A stretch of DNA of 64,000 nt from an uncultured Bacteroidales bacterium (GTDB taxonomy: Bacteria; Bacteroidota; Bacteroidia; Bacteroidales; Paludibacteraceae). The notes under the pieces were generated by a model. That model was not told the DNA's origin. It did no database searches and was given only the letters and a program-made list of their open reading frames with translations. The translations under genes were made by a program, and so were the position numbers. Below are positions 52,367-60,458 of the stretch, piece by piece. The stretch is taken from NCBI GenBank assembly GCA_944321895.1, contig CALUNA010000003.1, forward strand, positions 124,001 to 188,000. Direction: 5' to 3'. Numbering within the stretch: position 1 is the first letter of the stretch; every line of letters starts with the position of its first letter.

Positions 52367-52825
52367 ATGGAACAAGATGAACGTGTAGCCAGGGCGGTTA
52401 AATTGTTTAAAGATGGTTACAATTGTGCGCAAGCGGTTGTGGCCGCATATTCAGATTTATATGACATGACGGATGAACAGGCGTTGCGTGTTTCGGCGGC
52501 GTTCGGTGGCGGCATTGGCCGGATGCGGCAAACTTGCGGAGCTGCATGCGGCATGTTTCTGTTGGCAGGTTTGGATGCAGGAAGTGTGTCACCACATGAT
52601 ACAGCCGGTAAAAACGCATGTTATAAGGTTGTTCAGGAACTGGCATCTGTATTCAAGGAACGTAATGGTTCTTTGATTTGTGCGGAATTGCTGGGCTTGT
52701 CCAGACCACCGTTATCTCCGGACGGAGCTCCCCGGCCGGTATTGAAAAAACGTCCTTGTGCGGAAACCGTGGCGGAGGCGGCCAGAATATATGGGGAGTA
52801 TTTGTCGCAAAAATCAGAAAAATAG
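52367..52825 (+). CDS. C_GCAxxG_C_C family protein (putative redox protein)
   Basis: A 152-residue protein with the defining cysteine pattern: GYNCAQAVVAAYSDLYD, then FGGGIGRMRQTCGAACGMFLLAG, and later Cys in NACYKV, SLICAEL and RPCAETVAEAARI. The family (C_GCAxxG_C_C) is widespread in anaerobes and is proposed to be redox-related or metal-binding, but its biochemical role is not established. It is a single gene between the efflux operon and an unrelated secreted protein. Confidence 0.88.
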   Translation: MEQDERVARAVKLFKDGYNCAQAVVAAYSDLYDMTDEQALRVSAAFGGGIGRMRQTCGAACGMFLLAGLDAGSVSPHDTAGKNACYKVVQELASVFKERNGSLICAELLGLSRPPLSPDGAPRPVLKKRPCAETVAEAARIYGEYLSQKSEK

Positions 52826-52933
52826 CGTCCTTTTCGGGTTCTTGTCCGGCTGTTTTTAAATTTGGCATAAAAATTGGAAATCCAGTATCGGATTATTAAC
52901 TTTAGTGTCTTACACAAAAAACCGAAGAGTAGT

Positions 52934-54202
52934 ATGAGAACGATTATCACAACCTTGGCGGTTGCGTTGTTGGCGATGGCGCAATCAAGTTTCGCGCAAA
53001 AGACGGTTACGGTTACTGTAGACGATGAAGATATCAGCAACAATCTGGATTTGTATGGTATTGCGTATGTTTTTGGCGAATCGGAAGATCTGGCAGATTT
53101 TGAAGCCAGGATAAACAGTGCAGATGCACAGATTTCCAATCTGGATTTGAACAATGATGGTGAAGTGGATTATTTACGGGTTGTGGAAGCCATGGAAGGT
53201 AATATGCACGTGGTGGTGGTGCAGGCTGTTTTGGCAAAAGATCTGTATCAGGATGTGGCAACCATAGTGGTGGACAAGGAAACAACTTCCAAAAGTGTAA
53301 GCGTGCAGATTGTCGGCGACCCTTATATCTACGGGGAAAACTACATTATTGAACCTGTCTATGTAACGGTTCCGGTAATTTACACTTATTTCTGGCGTCC
53401 GGTTTATCATTGTTATGTTTCGCCGTATTACTGGGGGTATTACCCGTCATATTTTCATTATCGTCCATGCATACATGTAAACGTTTATTTGCATCACATG
53501 CACCGTTACCGCCGCGCACATTATACGCACATGTCATTCCATTATGCGGACAAGCCTCGTTACAATTACGGCAGAGTCCATGCAACGATCTCACATAATG
53601 ACTATGCCGTACGCTATCCGAACAATTCTTTCTCGGTACGTAATAATGGTGCAACAAATCGTCGTGTAGTGGATGCACAGCGGGTGTCCGGAAATTCTGC
53701 ACGTACACCTGTCAATTCCAGAACATCATCAAGCGCTTCTGCAACCAGCAGCCGCGGCGGTTCCGTAACTTCAGGCAGAGTGTCGACTTCGCGTACGGCA
53801 ACGACCGGTTCAACTGTCCGTACAAACAGCACGAGTTCCCGCACAAACAGTGTTGGCACACGCACAAACAGTACGAGTTCTCGCACAAACAGTGTTGGTA
53901 CACGTGCAAATAGCGGTAGTACACGTACAAATAGCAGTAGTACACGTACGGGCAGCAGCAACACGCGTAAATCTTCTGTTTCAGCTTCTCCGCGTCAGTC
54001 GTCTGCGGTACAATCTTCGGCAACCCGTTCCAGTGTTTCCACACGGCAAAGTGCAACTTCATCTTCGAGCAGGACGGCAACTCGTTCAAGCTCGGCAAGC
54101 GTACGCAAAAGCTCCGGAACATCTGCGCGAAGCAGTTCTGCCACACGTTCTTCCGGATCGACAGGACGTACCAGCTCGCGCTCATCGGGCAGTTCACGTT
54201 AA
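52934..54202 (+). CDS. Secreted low-complexity protein: EF-hand-like motif, His/Tyr-rich core, Ser/Arg/Thr repeat tail
   Basis: A 422-residue protein with a signal peptide (MRTIITTLAVALLAMAQSSFA/QKTV, Gln at +1). Residues about 20-140 form a folded domain with an EF-hand-like loop (DLNNDGEVDYLRV) and VVVQAVLAKDLYQDVATIVVDKE. Residues about 150-235 are extremely rich in His, Tyr and Pro (YYWGYYPSYFHYRPCIHV, LHHMHRYRRAHYTHMSFHY). The last 160 residues are Ser/Arg/Thr/Asn repeats (SSRTNSVGTR several times) with a strongly basic charge. I recognise no family for the whole protein. Metal or polyphosphate/DNA binding is a guess from composition. ATG at 52934 is required by the signal peptide. A Spy-like gene follows 136 bases later. 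Confidence 0.8.
   Translation: MRTIITTLAVALLAMAQSSFAQKTVTVTVDDEDISNNLDLYGIAYVFGESEDLADFEARINSADAQISNLDLNNDGEVDYLRVVEAMEGNMHVVVVQAVLAKDLYQDVATIVVDKETTSKSVSVQIVGDPYIYGENYIIEPVYVTVPVIYTYFWRPVYHCYVSPYYWGYYPSYFHYRPCIHVNVYLHHMHRYRRAHYTHMSFHYADKPRYNYGRVHATISHNDYAVRYPNNSFSVRNNGATNRRVVDAQRVSGNSARTPVNSRTSSSASATSSRGGSVTSGRVSTSRTATTGSTVRTNSTSSRTNSVGTRTNSTSSRTNSVGTRANSGSTRTNSSSTRTGSSNTRKSSVSASPRQSSAVQSSATRSSVSTRQSATSSSSRTATRSSSASVRKSSGTSARSSSATRSSGSTGRTSSRSSGSSR
53828..53960 (+). repeat. Imperfect short tandem repeats in the Ser/Arg-rich tail
   Basis: The units CGCACAAACAG-TGTTGG-CACG and CGCACAAACAG-TACGAGTTC alternate with decay towards the 3' side, producing RTNSVGT/RTNSTSS peptide repeats. Confidence 0.7.
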
Positions 54203-54338
54203 GAGGCTTTCTGAACCGGAAGCGTGTTGCATAAAAAACGCAAAAACCGGAATCTGGAATTAAACGAACAGCCTCTTGGCTTGTCTGAATGACGAATAAT
54301 AGAAATAACCCTTTATGTAAATTTTAAAAGAAAACAGT

Positions 54339-54866
54339 ATGAAAAAGAATCGTGTATTGATGGCAGCAATGGTTTGTATGAGCTTTGTTGCAGTGAGTGT
54401 AGTAGCACAGCGTCCGTGTCATCCATGTCCAGGAGCAGATGAAGGAAACTGTCCGCAAAAATGTCCTCAGGTTTGTCCGACATCAGAGAAACCGGCTGGT
54501 CCGGCCCGAATTGCCGAGAGGCCGGCTGAAGTATTTTCGCCTGAGACCCGTGCAATGATGCGAGCTGACCGTTTGGCGGCCGAGCTGGAGTTGAGCGATG
54601 ATGTGAAGCAGAAACTTGTCGAGTTGTTTACCAAGGAAGAAAAAGCCGTGGATGAACACAAAACAGCAATGGCAGAGCAGCGTACCAAACAGCGTGAAGC
54701 ATGGCAAGCCGAGATGAAAAAGTACAATGATGAAATGGAAGAGATAATCGGTTCTGAAAACATGCAAAAACTTCAACAAATGCGTGAAAAGAAAGCTCCG
54801 GAACGTCCATTGCGGCACGAAAATTGCCCATGGGAAAGACAGGGATGTGCGAATGCTCCCAAATAG
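54339..54866 (+). CDS. Spy/CpxP-like (DUF4890-like) periplasmic protein with Cys-rich N-terminus
   Basis: A 175-residue protein with a signal peptide (RVLMAAMVCMSFVAVSVVA/QRPC, Gln at +1). The mature N-terminus is Cys-rich (CHPCPG, NCPQKCPQVCP). The rest is a charged helical segment like Spy/CpxP chaperones and Bacteroidales DUF4890 proteins: PETRAMMRADRLAAELELSDD, VKQKLVELFTKEEKAVDEHK, EAWQAEMKKYNDEMEEIIG. The LTxxQ motif is replaced by ELSDDVKQKL. A periplasmic chaperone or metal-response role is inferred. It sits downstream of the His/Tyr-rich gene on the same strand. Confidence 0.78.
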   Translation: MKKNRVLMAAMVCMSFVAVSVVAQRPCHPCPGADEGNCPQKCPQVCPTSEKPAGPARIAERPAEVFSPETRAMMRADRLAAELELSDDVKQKLVELFTKEEKAVDEHKTAMAEQRTKQREAWQAEMKKYNDEMEEIIGSENMQKLQQMREKKAPERPLRHENCPWERQGCANAPK

Positions 54867-54906
54867 GCAAAGTTAGTTAGTAAAAAGAGAGTGAATGTTT
54901 TGGATT

Positions 54907-54938
54907 CGGGCGGCAAAGTATCAGCCGCCCGTTTTTTT
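54907..54938. terminator. Terminator between the Spy-like gene and recG
   Basis: CGGGCGGC pairs with GCCGCCCG around a nine-base loop, followed by TTTTTTT on the plus strand. It sits between two converging genes. Confidence 0.92.
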
Positions 54939-57033
54939 AACTGATAACGCCCCAATTCACCGCTTGTTTTTTCAATTTCTCCAACTGGCGGACAAAAATT
55001 TCATTTTCGGGTTTTTCCAGATTCGGGTCATTATCCAGAATTTCAATGGCCGTGCGGCGCGCAATTTCAAGCATGCGTCCGTCCGTGGCCAGATTGGCCA
55101 CTTTCAGTTCAAATGGCAACCCGCTTTGCGCCGTTCCTTCCAAATCGCCCGGACCACGCAGTTTCAAATCAGCTTCCGAAATTTCAAAACCATTGTTTGT
55201 CCGGACCATAATGTCCATGCGCTGGCGTGTGTCTGAGCTGAGTTTGACACCGGTCAGCAGAATGCAGAAACTCTGCTCCGCCCCGCGTCCGACACGTCCC
55301 CGCAGTTGATGCAATTGCGACAAACCGAACCGCTCGGCATTTTCTATGACCATGATAGTTGCATTCGGCACGTTCACACCTACTTCTATAACAGTTGTGG
55401 CGACCATGATTTGCGTCTGTCCCGTGGCAAAACGCTGCATCTGCAATTCTTTTTCGACCGGCTTGAGCTTGCCGTGCACCATACTGATTTTGAACTGCGG
55501 AAAAGTTTCACGCATATATTCATAACCCGCTTCCAAGTTGGCCAAATCGCTTTTTTCGGATTCCTGGATAAGCGGATAAACAATATAAGCCTGCCGTCCT
55601 GCCATGATTTGCTTGTACAGGAAAGCGTTGACAGTCTGTCGTTTCGTGTTGAAATAATGGTATGTCTCAATCGGTTTGCGTCCGGGCGGCAGTTCATCAA
55701 TGACCGAAACGCTCAAATCGCCGTAAATGGTCATGGCCAGTGTGCGCGGTATCGGTGTCGCCGTCATGACCAGCACGTGCGGCGGCCGGTTGTTTTTTTG
55801 CCAGAGTTTGGCACGTTGCGCCACGCCAAACCGGTGCTGTTCGTCGATAATGACCAAGCCCAAATTATGGAAAACAACGACATCTTCCAGCAGGGCGTGT
55901 GTCCCTATCAGGATATCGAGTTTCCCGCTGCGGAGTTCTTCATGCAAGGTTGCGCGTTTTTTTGCCGGTGTGGAGCCGGTCAGCAGGTCGATGCGCACAT
56001 CCATGTCGCCGAGCATGGTGCCGAGCGACTGGAAATGCTGGTTGGCCAGAATTTCGGTCGGCGCCATGATGCAGGTCTGGAAATGATTGTCTGTCGCAAT
56101 CAGCGCACACATCAATGCCACCAGCGTTTTCCCGCTACCCACATCGCCTTGCAGCAGCCGGTTCATTTGCTTGCCGGCCATCATGTCCAGTCGGATTTCC
56201 TTGATGACCCGCTTCTGGGCATTGGTCAGCGGAAATGGCAGGTAGTCTTTGTAGAACCGGTTGAAATGTTCGCCCACAACGGGCATGGAGTAACCTTTTA
56301 TGTTTTGCTCGCGCCATTTGGTCTGGCGGAGTATCTGCAATTGGATGTAAAAAAGTTCCTCGAATTTGAGCCGTTGCCGCGCACGTTTGAGCGATTCTAT
56401 GTTTTTAGGGAAATGGATTTGCTGCATGGTTTCCGTCAGGTTCATCAACCCGAAGCGCTGCAACAGCGATGCCGGCAAGGTTTCCGGCAATCCGGCAGCC
56501 ACCTGCGGCATCAAACCATACATGATTTTCCGGATTGCCTTGGAGTTGAGAAAGGCGGCTTTCATTTTCTCGGTCGTGTTGTAGTAGGGTTCCAGACCGA
56601 GTGTTTGCCCTTTGGTGTACTCGGTGAGCGTTTCCAGTTCCGGATGGACGAAATTATATTCGTGGTTGAAAACGCTCGGCTTGCCGAATAGGACGTATGT
56701 AACACCTGTTTTGAGTTTGTCTTGAATGAATTTTGCGCCTTTGAACCAGACGAGTTCGATGGTTTGCTCGCCATCGCTGAAAATGGCCGTCAGCCGTGCG
56801 TTGCGTCCTTCGCCTTGTTTACTGAAACTCATAATCTGCCCTTTGATTTGCACATAAGTCTGGTCATCGCTTATTTCACGGATACGGTAAAAGCGCGTGC
56901 GGTCAATGTGTTTGTAAGGATAAAAATGCAGTAAATCTTCCGCGGAATAGATTTTCATTTCCGTCTTCAACAGTTCGGCGCGCTTTGGCCCGACCCCCGG
57001 CAAATACATGACGTTTTGATAGGCAAGTTCCAC
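54937..57033 (-). CDS. recG: ATP-dependent DNA helicase RecG
   Basis: A 698-residue protein. An N-terminal wedge domain with an OB fold (YLPGVGPKRAELLKTEMKI, TYVQIKGQIMSFSKQGEG, LTAIFSDGEQTIELVWF) precedes the helicase core: Walker A RLLQGDVGSGKTLVALM, DEQH box GLVIIDEQHRFGVAQRA, VMTATPIPRTLAMTIYGDL, and the C-terminal motifs VATTVIEVGVNVPNATIMVIENAERFGLSQLHQLRGRVGRG. RecG remodels stalled forks and R-loops. It is a stand-alone gene. A weak TAACTTGC -7-like sequence is upstream on the minus strand. Confidence 0.96.
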   Translation of the reverse strand: MELAYQNVMYLPGVGPKRAELLKTEMKIYSAEDLLHFYPYKHIDRTRFYRIREISDDQTYVQIKGQIMSFSKQGEGRNARLTAIFSDGEQTIELVWFKGAKFIQDKLKTGVTYVLFGKPSVFNHEYNFVHPELETLTEYTKGQTLGLEPYYNTTEKMKAAFLNSKAIRKIMYGLMPQVAAGLPETLPASLLQRFGLMNLTETMQQIHFPKNIESLKRARQRLKFEELFYIQLQILRQTKWREQNIKGYSMPVVGEHFNRFYKDYLPFPLTNAQKRVIKEIRLDMMAGKQMNRLLQGDVGSGKTLVALMCALIATDNHFQTCIMAPTEILANQHFQSLGTMLGDMDVRIDLLTGSTPAKKRATLHEELRSGKLDILIGTHALLEDVVVFHNLGLVIIDEQHRFGVAQRAKLWQKNNRPPHVLVMTATPIPRTLAMTIYGDLSVSVIDELPPGRKPIETYHYFNTKRQTVNAFLYKQIMAGRQAYIVYPLIQESEKSDLANLEAGYEYMRETFPQFKISMVHGKLKPVEKELQMQRFATGQTQIMVATTVIEVGVNVPNATIMVIENAERFGLSQLHQLRGRVGRGAEQSFCILLTGVKLSSDTRQRMDIMVRTNNGFEISEADLKLRGPGDLEGTAQSGLPFELKVANLATDGRMLEIARRTAIEILDNDPNLEKPENEIFVRQLEKLKKQAVNWGVIS

Positions 57034-57089
57034 GTTTCATTCCCTTTGGTTGCAAGCGCGCAAGTTATAAAAAAAACGGCAGAGCCGCA

Positions 57090-57142
57090 ACTGAATTGCG
57101 CCTCAAAAGTTAGATACAAAACTTTTGAGGTGCAATTCAAGT
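57090..57142. repeat. Strong inverted repeat downstream of the PDZ-like gene
   Basis: ACTGAATTGCGCCTCAAAAGTT (57090-57111, written here as two arms ACTGAATTGC/GCCTCAAAAGTT) is almost exactly inverted at 57120-57142 with an eight-base loop. It could terminate the minus-strand PDZ gene or be a small mobile remnant. Confidence 0.8.
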
Positions 57143-57263
57143 AGGGTCCCGCGTTTTCATTTATGCAAATATTTATAGTGCTCCAAAAACGGATTAATCG
57201 CTTGCAACTAAAACTATAAAATAGTCCTATGTTTTTCATCAATAAATTATAATAACATAGCTA

Positions 57264-58718
57264 CTAATTTGACAAAATATATGGATTAAATATTCTTTCT
57301 ACCGGGTAGCAACGCTTGTAATTAACGTCATCGATATCTATAAAAGGGAACAAAATCCCTTTTACTTTCATCTTTTTCCCATCTCTTAATATTGTAATAG
57401 TCCGAACTCCTCCAAAATTAGTTGTAACATGATTATCATAGTATCTTTCTCTAATATCACTCGTAATCATTATAGAAGCTTTTCTCAAATACTGATTTAT
57501 AGCATCATTAATAGCGTTGCGATTTTTCAAATAATACTCATTAGTGTCAGATACTTTATAATAACTTTTAGTTGTAGATTTCATGGTTACTTCCAGCCTA
57601 TCTTTACCATCTATTTTAAGGATTTTATCTCCTGTTTTCAATAATTCTCCAGCGAGAGATCCAGCCGTCACCGAAACCACGACATTATTTTCATCAAAAA
57701 AAGCACCTATTATTGGTCGCATCACATCCCTATATTTACTTACTTTGAACGGATATGCATTAAAACGTGCAATTTGCATGTACAAGTCACTTAATTGTCC
57801 CGAAAAATCAGTAACTACTGCATCGTATTTCATTTGCCATACTATTGGCGGTGTCGTACGACTGGCTTCTGCCATTTTACTCACATCAAGTATTGAAATT
57901 TCCAGATATATATCAGAGGTCTTTGTTGTTTTAGTAAATCCTTCTGTTTCATGTACCTTGGTATGTGTTTTAGTGATCCATGTATTTTTATGTGTTATAT
58001 AATTATATACTGGAATAGTTGTACTACCTGTAGTTACAATCTGTGATACAGGAGGAACATAAGTAGAGTTAACACTCTCATTTACACTTTTGGCAATAGT
58101 GATAACTATATCTGGAGATTCTGTATCTCGAACTAAATTATATAAATTATATTTGGCAAATTCTTCTAAGACAGTTTGGTCTTCTAAAGGGTCATCGCTA
58201 ACAATAAGAAAATCATACGTATGATATTTTACAAAATCAATTCGAGAATCACTGAATATCTTTAATTCTTTAGGAGGGAATTTCGGATTATTTACACATA
58301 TATATGTATTGTATAAGTCTGGAGCATATGTATGATTATCCTTTTGGCATATTGTGCAATTCAAAACCATGTTTCCGCTCTGGGTTTGCTTAAAGACGAC
58401 TATATTCAACGTATCTTTATTATGACACAGCCTTTCTATTTCATTTATATCCTTATTTTGTACTTCTTCTCCGTTGATTGAGAAGATTGCATCATAAGGA
58501 TATAAGGGAATGTCTCGTTCCGTGCAGGTTTCTACATCTGTTGCGACTTCTGCTTTGATAATGTCATAATAACGCTGTCCAAAGTTATCTACTACAATGG
58601 GAAGGCCATCGAACCAATTAGTATGATATTTAAGTAAAAATGGCAAAAAATACTCCTGAGCCTCTGTTACAAAATTTAATGACCAGAAGGCGCATAATAA
58701 TAACAATGTTTTTCTCAT
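57264..58718 (-). CDS. Exported PDZ-like orphan protein in an AT-rich segment
   Basis: A 484-residue protein with a signal peptide (LLLLCAFWSLNFVTEA/QEYF, Gln at +1). Two PDZ-like modules are visible: residues about 60-115 (YPYDAIFSINGEEVQNKDI, LNIVVFKQTQSGNMVLNC) and about 340-385 (GAFFDENNVVVSVTAGSLAGELLKTGDKILKIDGKDRLEV). Between them lies an unfamiliar stretch with SPDIVITIAKSVNES and IYLEISILDVSKMAEAS, which recalls DUF4136-like lipoproteins. A CYPVERIF end closes it. No protease active site is seen. Its codons are visibly AT-richer than those of recG and the U32 gene on either side, suggesting acquisition. Function is unknown. Confidence 0.75.
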   Translation of the reverse strand: MRKTLLLLCAFWSLNFVTEAQEYFLPFLLKYHTNWFDGLPIVVDNFGQRYYDIIKAEVATDVETCTERDIPLYPYDAIFSINGEEVQNKDINEIERLCHNKDTLNIVVFKQTQSGNMVLNCTICQKDNHTYAPDLYNTYICVNNPKFPPKELKIFSDSRIDFVKYHTYDFLIVSDDPLEDQTVLEEFAKYNLYNLVRDTESPDIVITIAKSVNESVNSTYVPPVSQIVTTGSTTIPVYNYITHKNTWITKTHTKVHETEGFTKTTKTSDIYLEISILDVSKMAEASRTTPPIVWQMKYDAVVTDFSGQLSDLYMQIARFNAYPFKVSKYRDVMRPIIGAFFDENNVVVSVTAGSLAGELLKTGDKILKIDGKDRLEVTMKSTTKSYYKVSDTNEYYLKNRNAINDAINQYLRKASIMITSDIRERYYDNHVTTNFGGVRTITILRDGKKMKVKGILFPFIDIDDVNYKRCYPVERIFNPYILSN

Positions 58719-59168
58719 AATACAAATCTACTTAATGTTGAACTTAGTAATTGTTTTAAACCAGTCCATTTATGAAATACACACATAAAAAAAGCGAGGA
58801 CCTTACATCTTTCATCTGTTCATGAGGTCTTCGACTACCTTTCCGCCAAATAAACGAGTAAAGCCCACGCAACACACGTGGGCGCTTTGCTCTACTCTTG
58901 GCGGAAAAATGAAAGTGTCGAAGTTTCATGAACCAGAATAAAAGCTAAACGCTTTTCCCAAAATTTAAAATGTATGTAATAACTACATGCTTATTTTTCC
59001 ATAGGCAAAAATTTAATTCGATTATGGGGCAAAAATAATAAATATATATTAAATGCAAAAACTAAGGTCATAAGTACAAATGGAATAACTATCAAAAGAG
59101 AATTATCTCCAGAAATTCATTTATGCCAATTCCTGCTCCATCATTATGCGGTGTTCTGCATATTTTCG
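58719..59168. other. AT-rich gene-free spacer with a 116-nt hairpin
   Basis: No gene is supported. Its main content is the long imperfect inverted repeat at 58818-58933, between two divergently read genes. Confidence 0.7.
58818..58933. ncRNA. Candidate structured RNA or palindromic element (116-nt multi-segment hairpin)
   Basis: Five paired segments nest in order: GTTCATGA/TCATGAAC, CTTCGAC/GTCGAAG, TTTCCGCCAA/TTGGCGGAAA, GAGTA/TACTC and GCCCACG/CGTGGGC, closing a seven-base loop CAACACA. Asymmetric internal loops separate them. It could be a leader RNA of the PDZ gene (100 bases before its ATG), a free small RNA or a mobile palindrome. The strand is undetermined. Confidence 0.45.
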
Positions 59169-59176
59169 TATCTTTG
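59169..59176 (+). promoter_or_regulatory. Bacteroidetes -7 box for the U32 peptidase gene
   Basis: TATCTTTG, 25 bases before the ATG at 59202. The -33 region (TATG) is weak. Confidence 0.65.
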
Positions 59177-59201
59177 CCGTTGCAAAAACAGACTTGTCAT
59201 T

Positions 59202-60458
59202 ATGTTGCGGACTGATTACGAAATAATGGCTCCTGCCGGTTCGTGGGAGAGTTTGAGCGCAGCCATCCAGGCCGGTGCCGATTCCGTGTATTTCGGTGTG
59301 GAGCATTTGAACATGCGCAGCCGGTCATCGAACAATTTCACGCTGGATGACCTCCGGAAAATCGCATCGATTTGTGCCGAACACGGCGTCAAGTCCTATC
59401 TGACGTTGAACACGGTAATCTACGACAGCGACCTGTCCGATATGCGCGCCATTGTCGATGCAGCCAAGGAAGCCGGTATCTCGGCGATTATCGCCGCGGA
59501 TGTAGCGGTGATGATGTATGCGGTCAGCCAGGGCGTGGAAGTGCATTTGAGCACGCAACTGAACATAGCCAACGTGGAAGCACTCCGGTTTTATGCACAG
59601 TTTGCGGATGTCGTGGTGCTGGCGCGCGAACTGAATTTGACGCAGGTGGCAGCTATCCACCAGATTATCACGGAAGAAAATATATGTGGCCGTTCAGGCA
59701 AGCCGGTACGCATCGAAATGTTTTGTCATGGCGCACTATGCATGGCTGTTTCCGGCAAATGTTACCTCAGCCTGCACGAGCACAATGCTTCTGCCAATCG
59801 CGGAGCCTGTATGCAGGTCTGCCGCCGCGGCTATACGGTGAAAGACCGCGAGAGCGACATTGAGTTGGACATTGACAACAAATACATTATGTCGCCCAAG
59901 GACCTGAAAACCATCCATTTCATGAACAAAATGATGGATGCCGGCGTGCGGGTGTTCAAGATTGAAGGGCGTGCACGCGGGCCGGAATACGTGAAAACCG
60001 TTGTGGAATGTTACCGTGAGGCCATAGAGAGCTGCATAGACGGGACATATTCCGACGAAAAAATAGCCGTTTGGGACGAAAGGCTGAGAACCGTATTCAA
60101 CCGTGGGTTCTGGAACGGTTACTATTTGGGGCAACGGTTGGGTGAATGGACCAAAAATTACGGTTCGGCGGCAACCAAACGCAAGGTGTATGTCGGCAAA
60201 TGCACGAACTTTTTCCAGAAAATCGGTGTCGCCGAATTTCTGCTGGAGGCCAGCGGATTGTCTGTCGGCGATGAAATTCTGGTTACCGGCGAAACGACCG
60301 GCGCCTATCAGGATGTGGTGGAAGAAATCCGCGTCGATTTGAAACCTGTGGAACATGTCGGGAAAGGCACGTTCTTCTCCATCAAAACCAAGCAACTGAT
60401 ACGCCGCAACGACAAGCTGTATAAAATGGAACCCGTCCGGGACAAATCTTTCGATTAA
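59202..60458 (+). CDS. Peptidase U32-family protein (RlhA/TrhP-like)
   Basis: A 418-residue protein. It begins with the family start YEIMAPAGSWESLSAAIQAGADSVYFG, then VKSYLTLNTVIYD, VEVHLSTQLNIANVEA, VVLARELNLTQV, and the cysteine cluster signature MFCHGALCMAVSGKCYLS...NRGACMQVCRRGY. These Cys residues likely bind an Fe-S cluster. The U32 members characterised in bacteria act in RNA hydroxylation (RlhA, TrhP) or ubiquinone synthesis (UbiU/V) more clearly than in proteolysis. In this anaerobe a tRNA or rRNA hydroxylation role is likelier. The ATG at 59202 was chosen because the longer frame would start upstream of the promoter box. Confidence 0.9.
   Translation: MLRTDYEIMAPAGSWESLSAAIQAGADSVYFGVEHLNMRSRSSNNFTLDDLRKIASICAEHGVKSYLTLNTVIYDSDLSDMRAIVDAAKEAGISAIIAADVAVMMYAVSQGVEVHLSTQLNIANVEALRFYAQFADVVVLARELNLTQVAAIHQIITEENICGRSGKPVRIEMFCHGALCMAVSGKCYLSLHEHNASANRGACMQVCRRGYTVKDRESDIELDIDNKYIMSPKDLKTIHFMNKMMDAGVRVFKIEGRARGPEYVKTVVECYREAIESCIDGTYSDEKIAVWDERLRTVFNRGFWNGYYLGQRLGEWTKNYGSAATKRKVYVGKCTNFFQKIGVAEFLLEASGLSVGDEILVTGETTGAYQDVVEEIRVDLKPVEHVGKGTFFSIKTKQLIRRNDKLYKMEPVRDKSFD

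Noticed and set aside
54201..54277. Terminator formed by AAGAGGCT and AGCCTCTT after the His/Tyr-rich gene
   Set aside because: The eight-base arms are 61 bases apart with no T run, so it is too weak to call.
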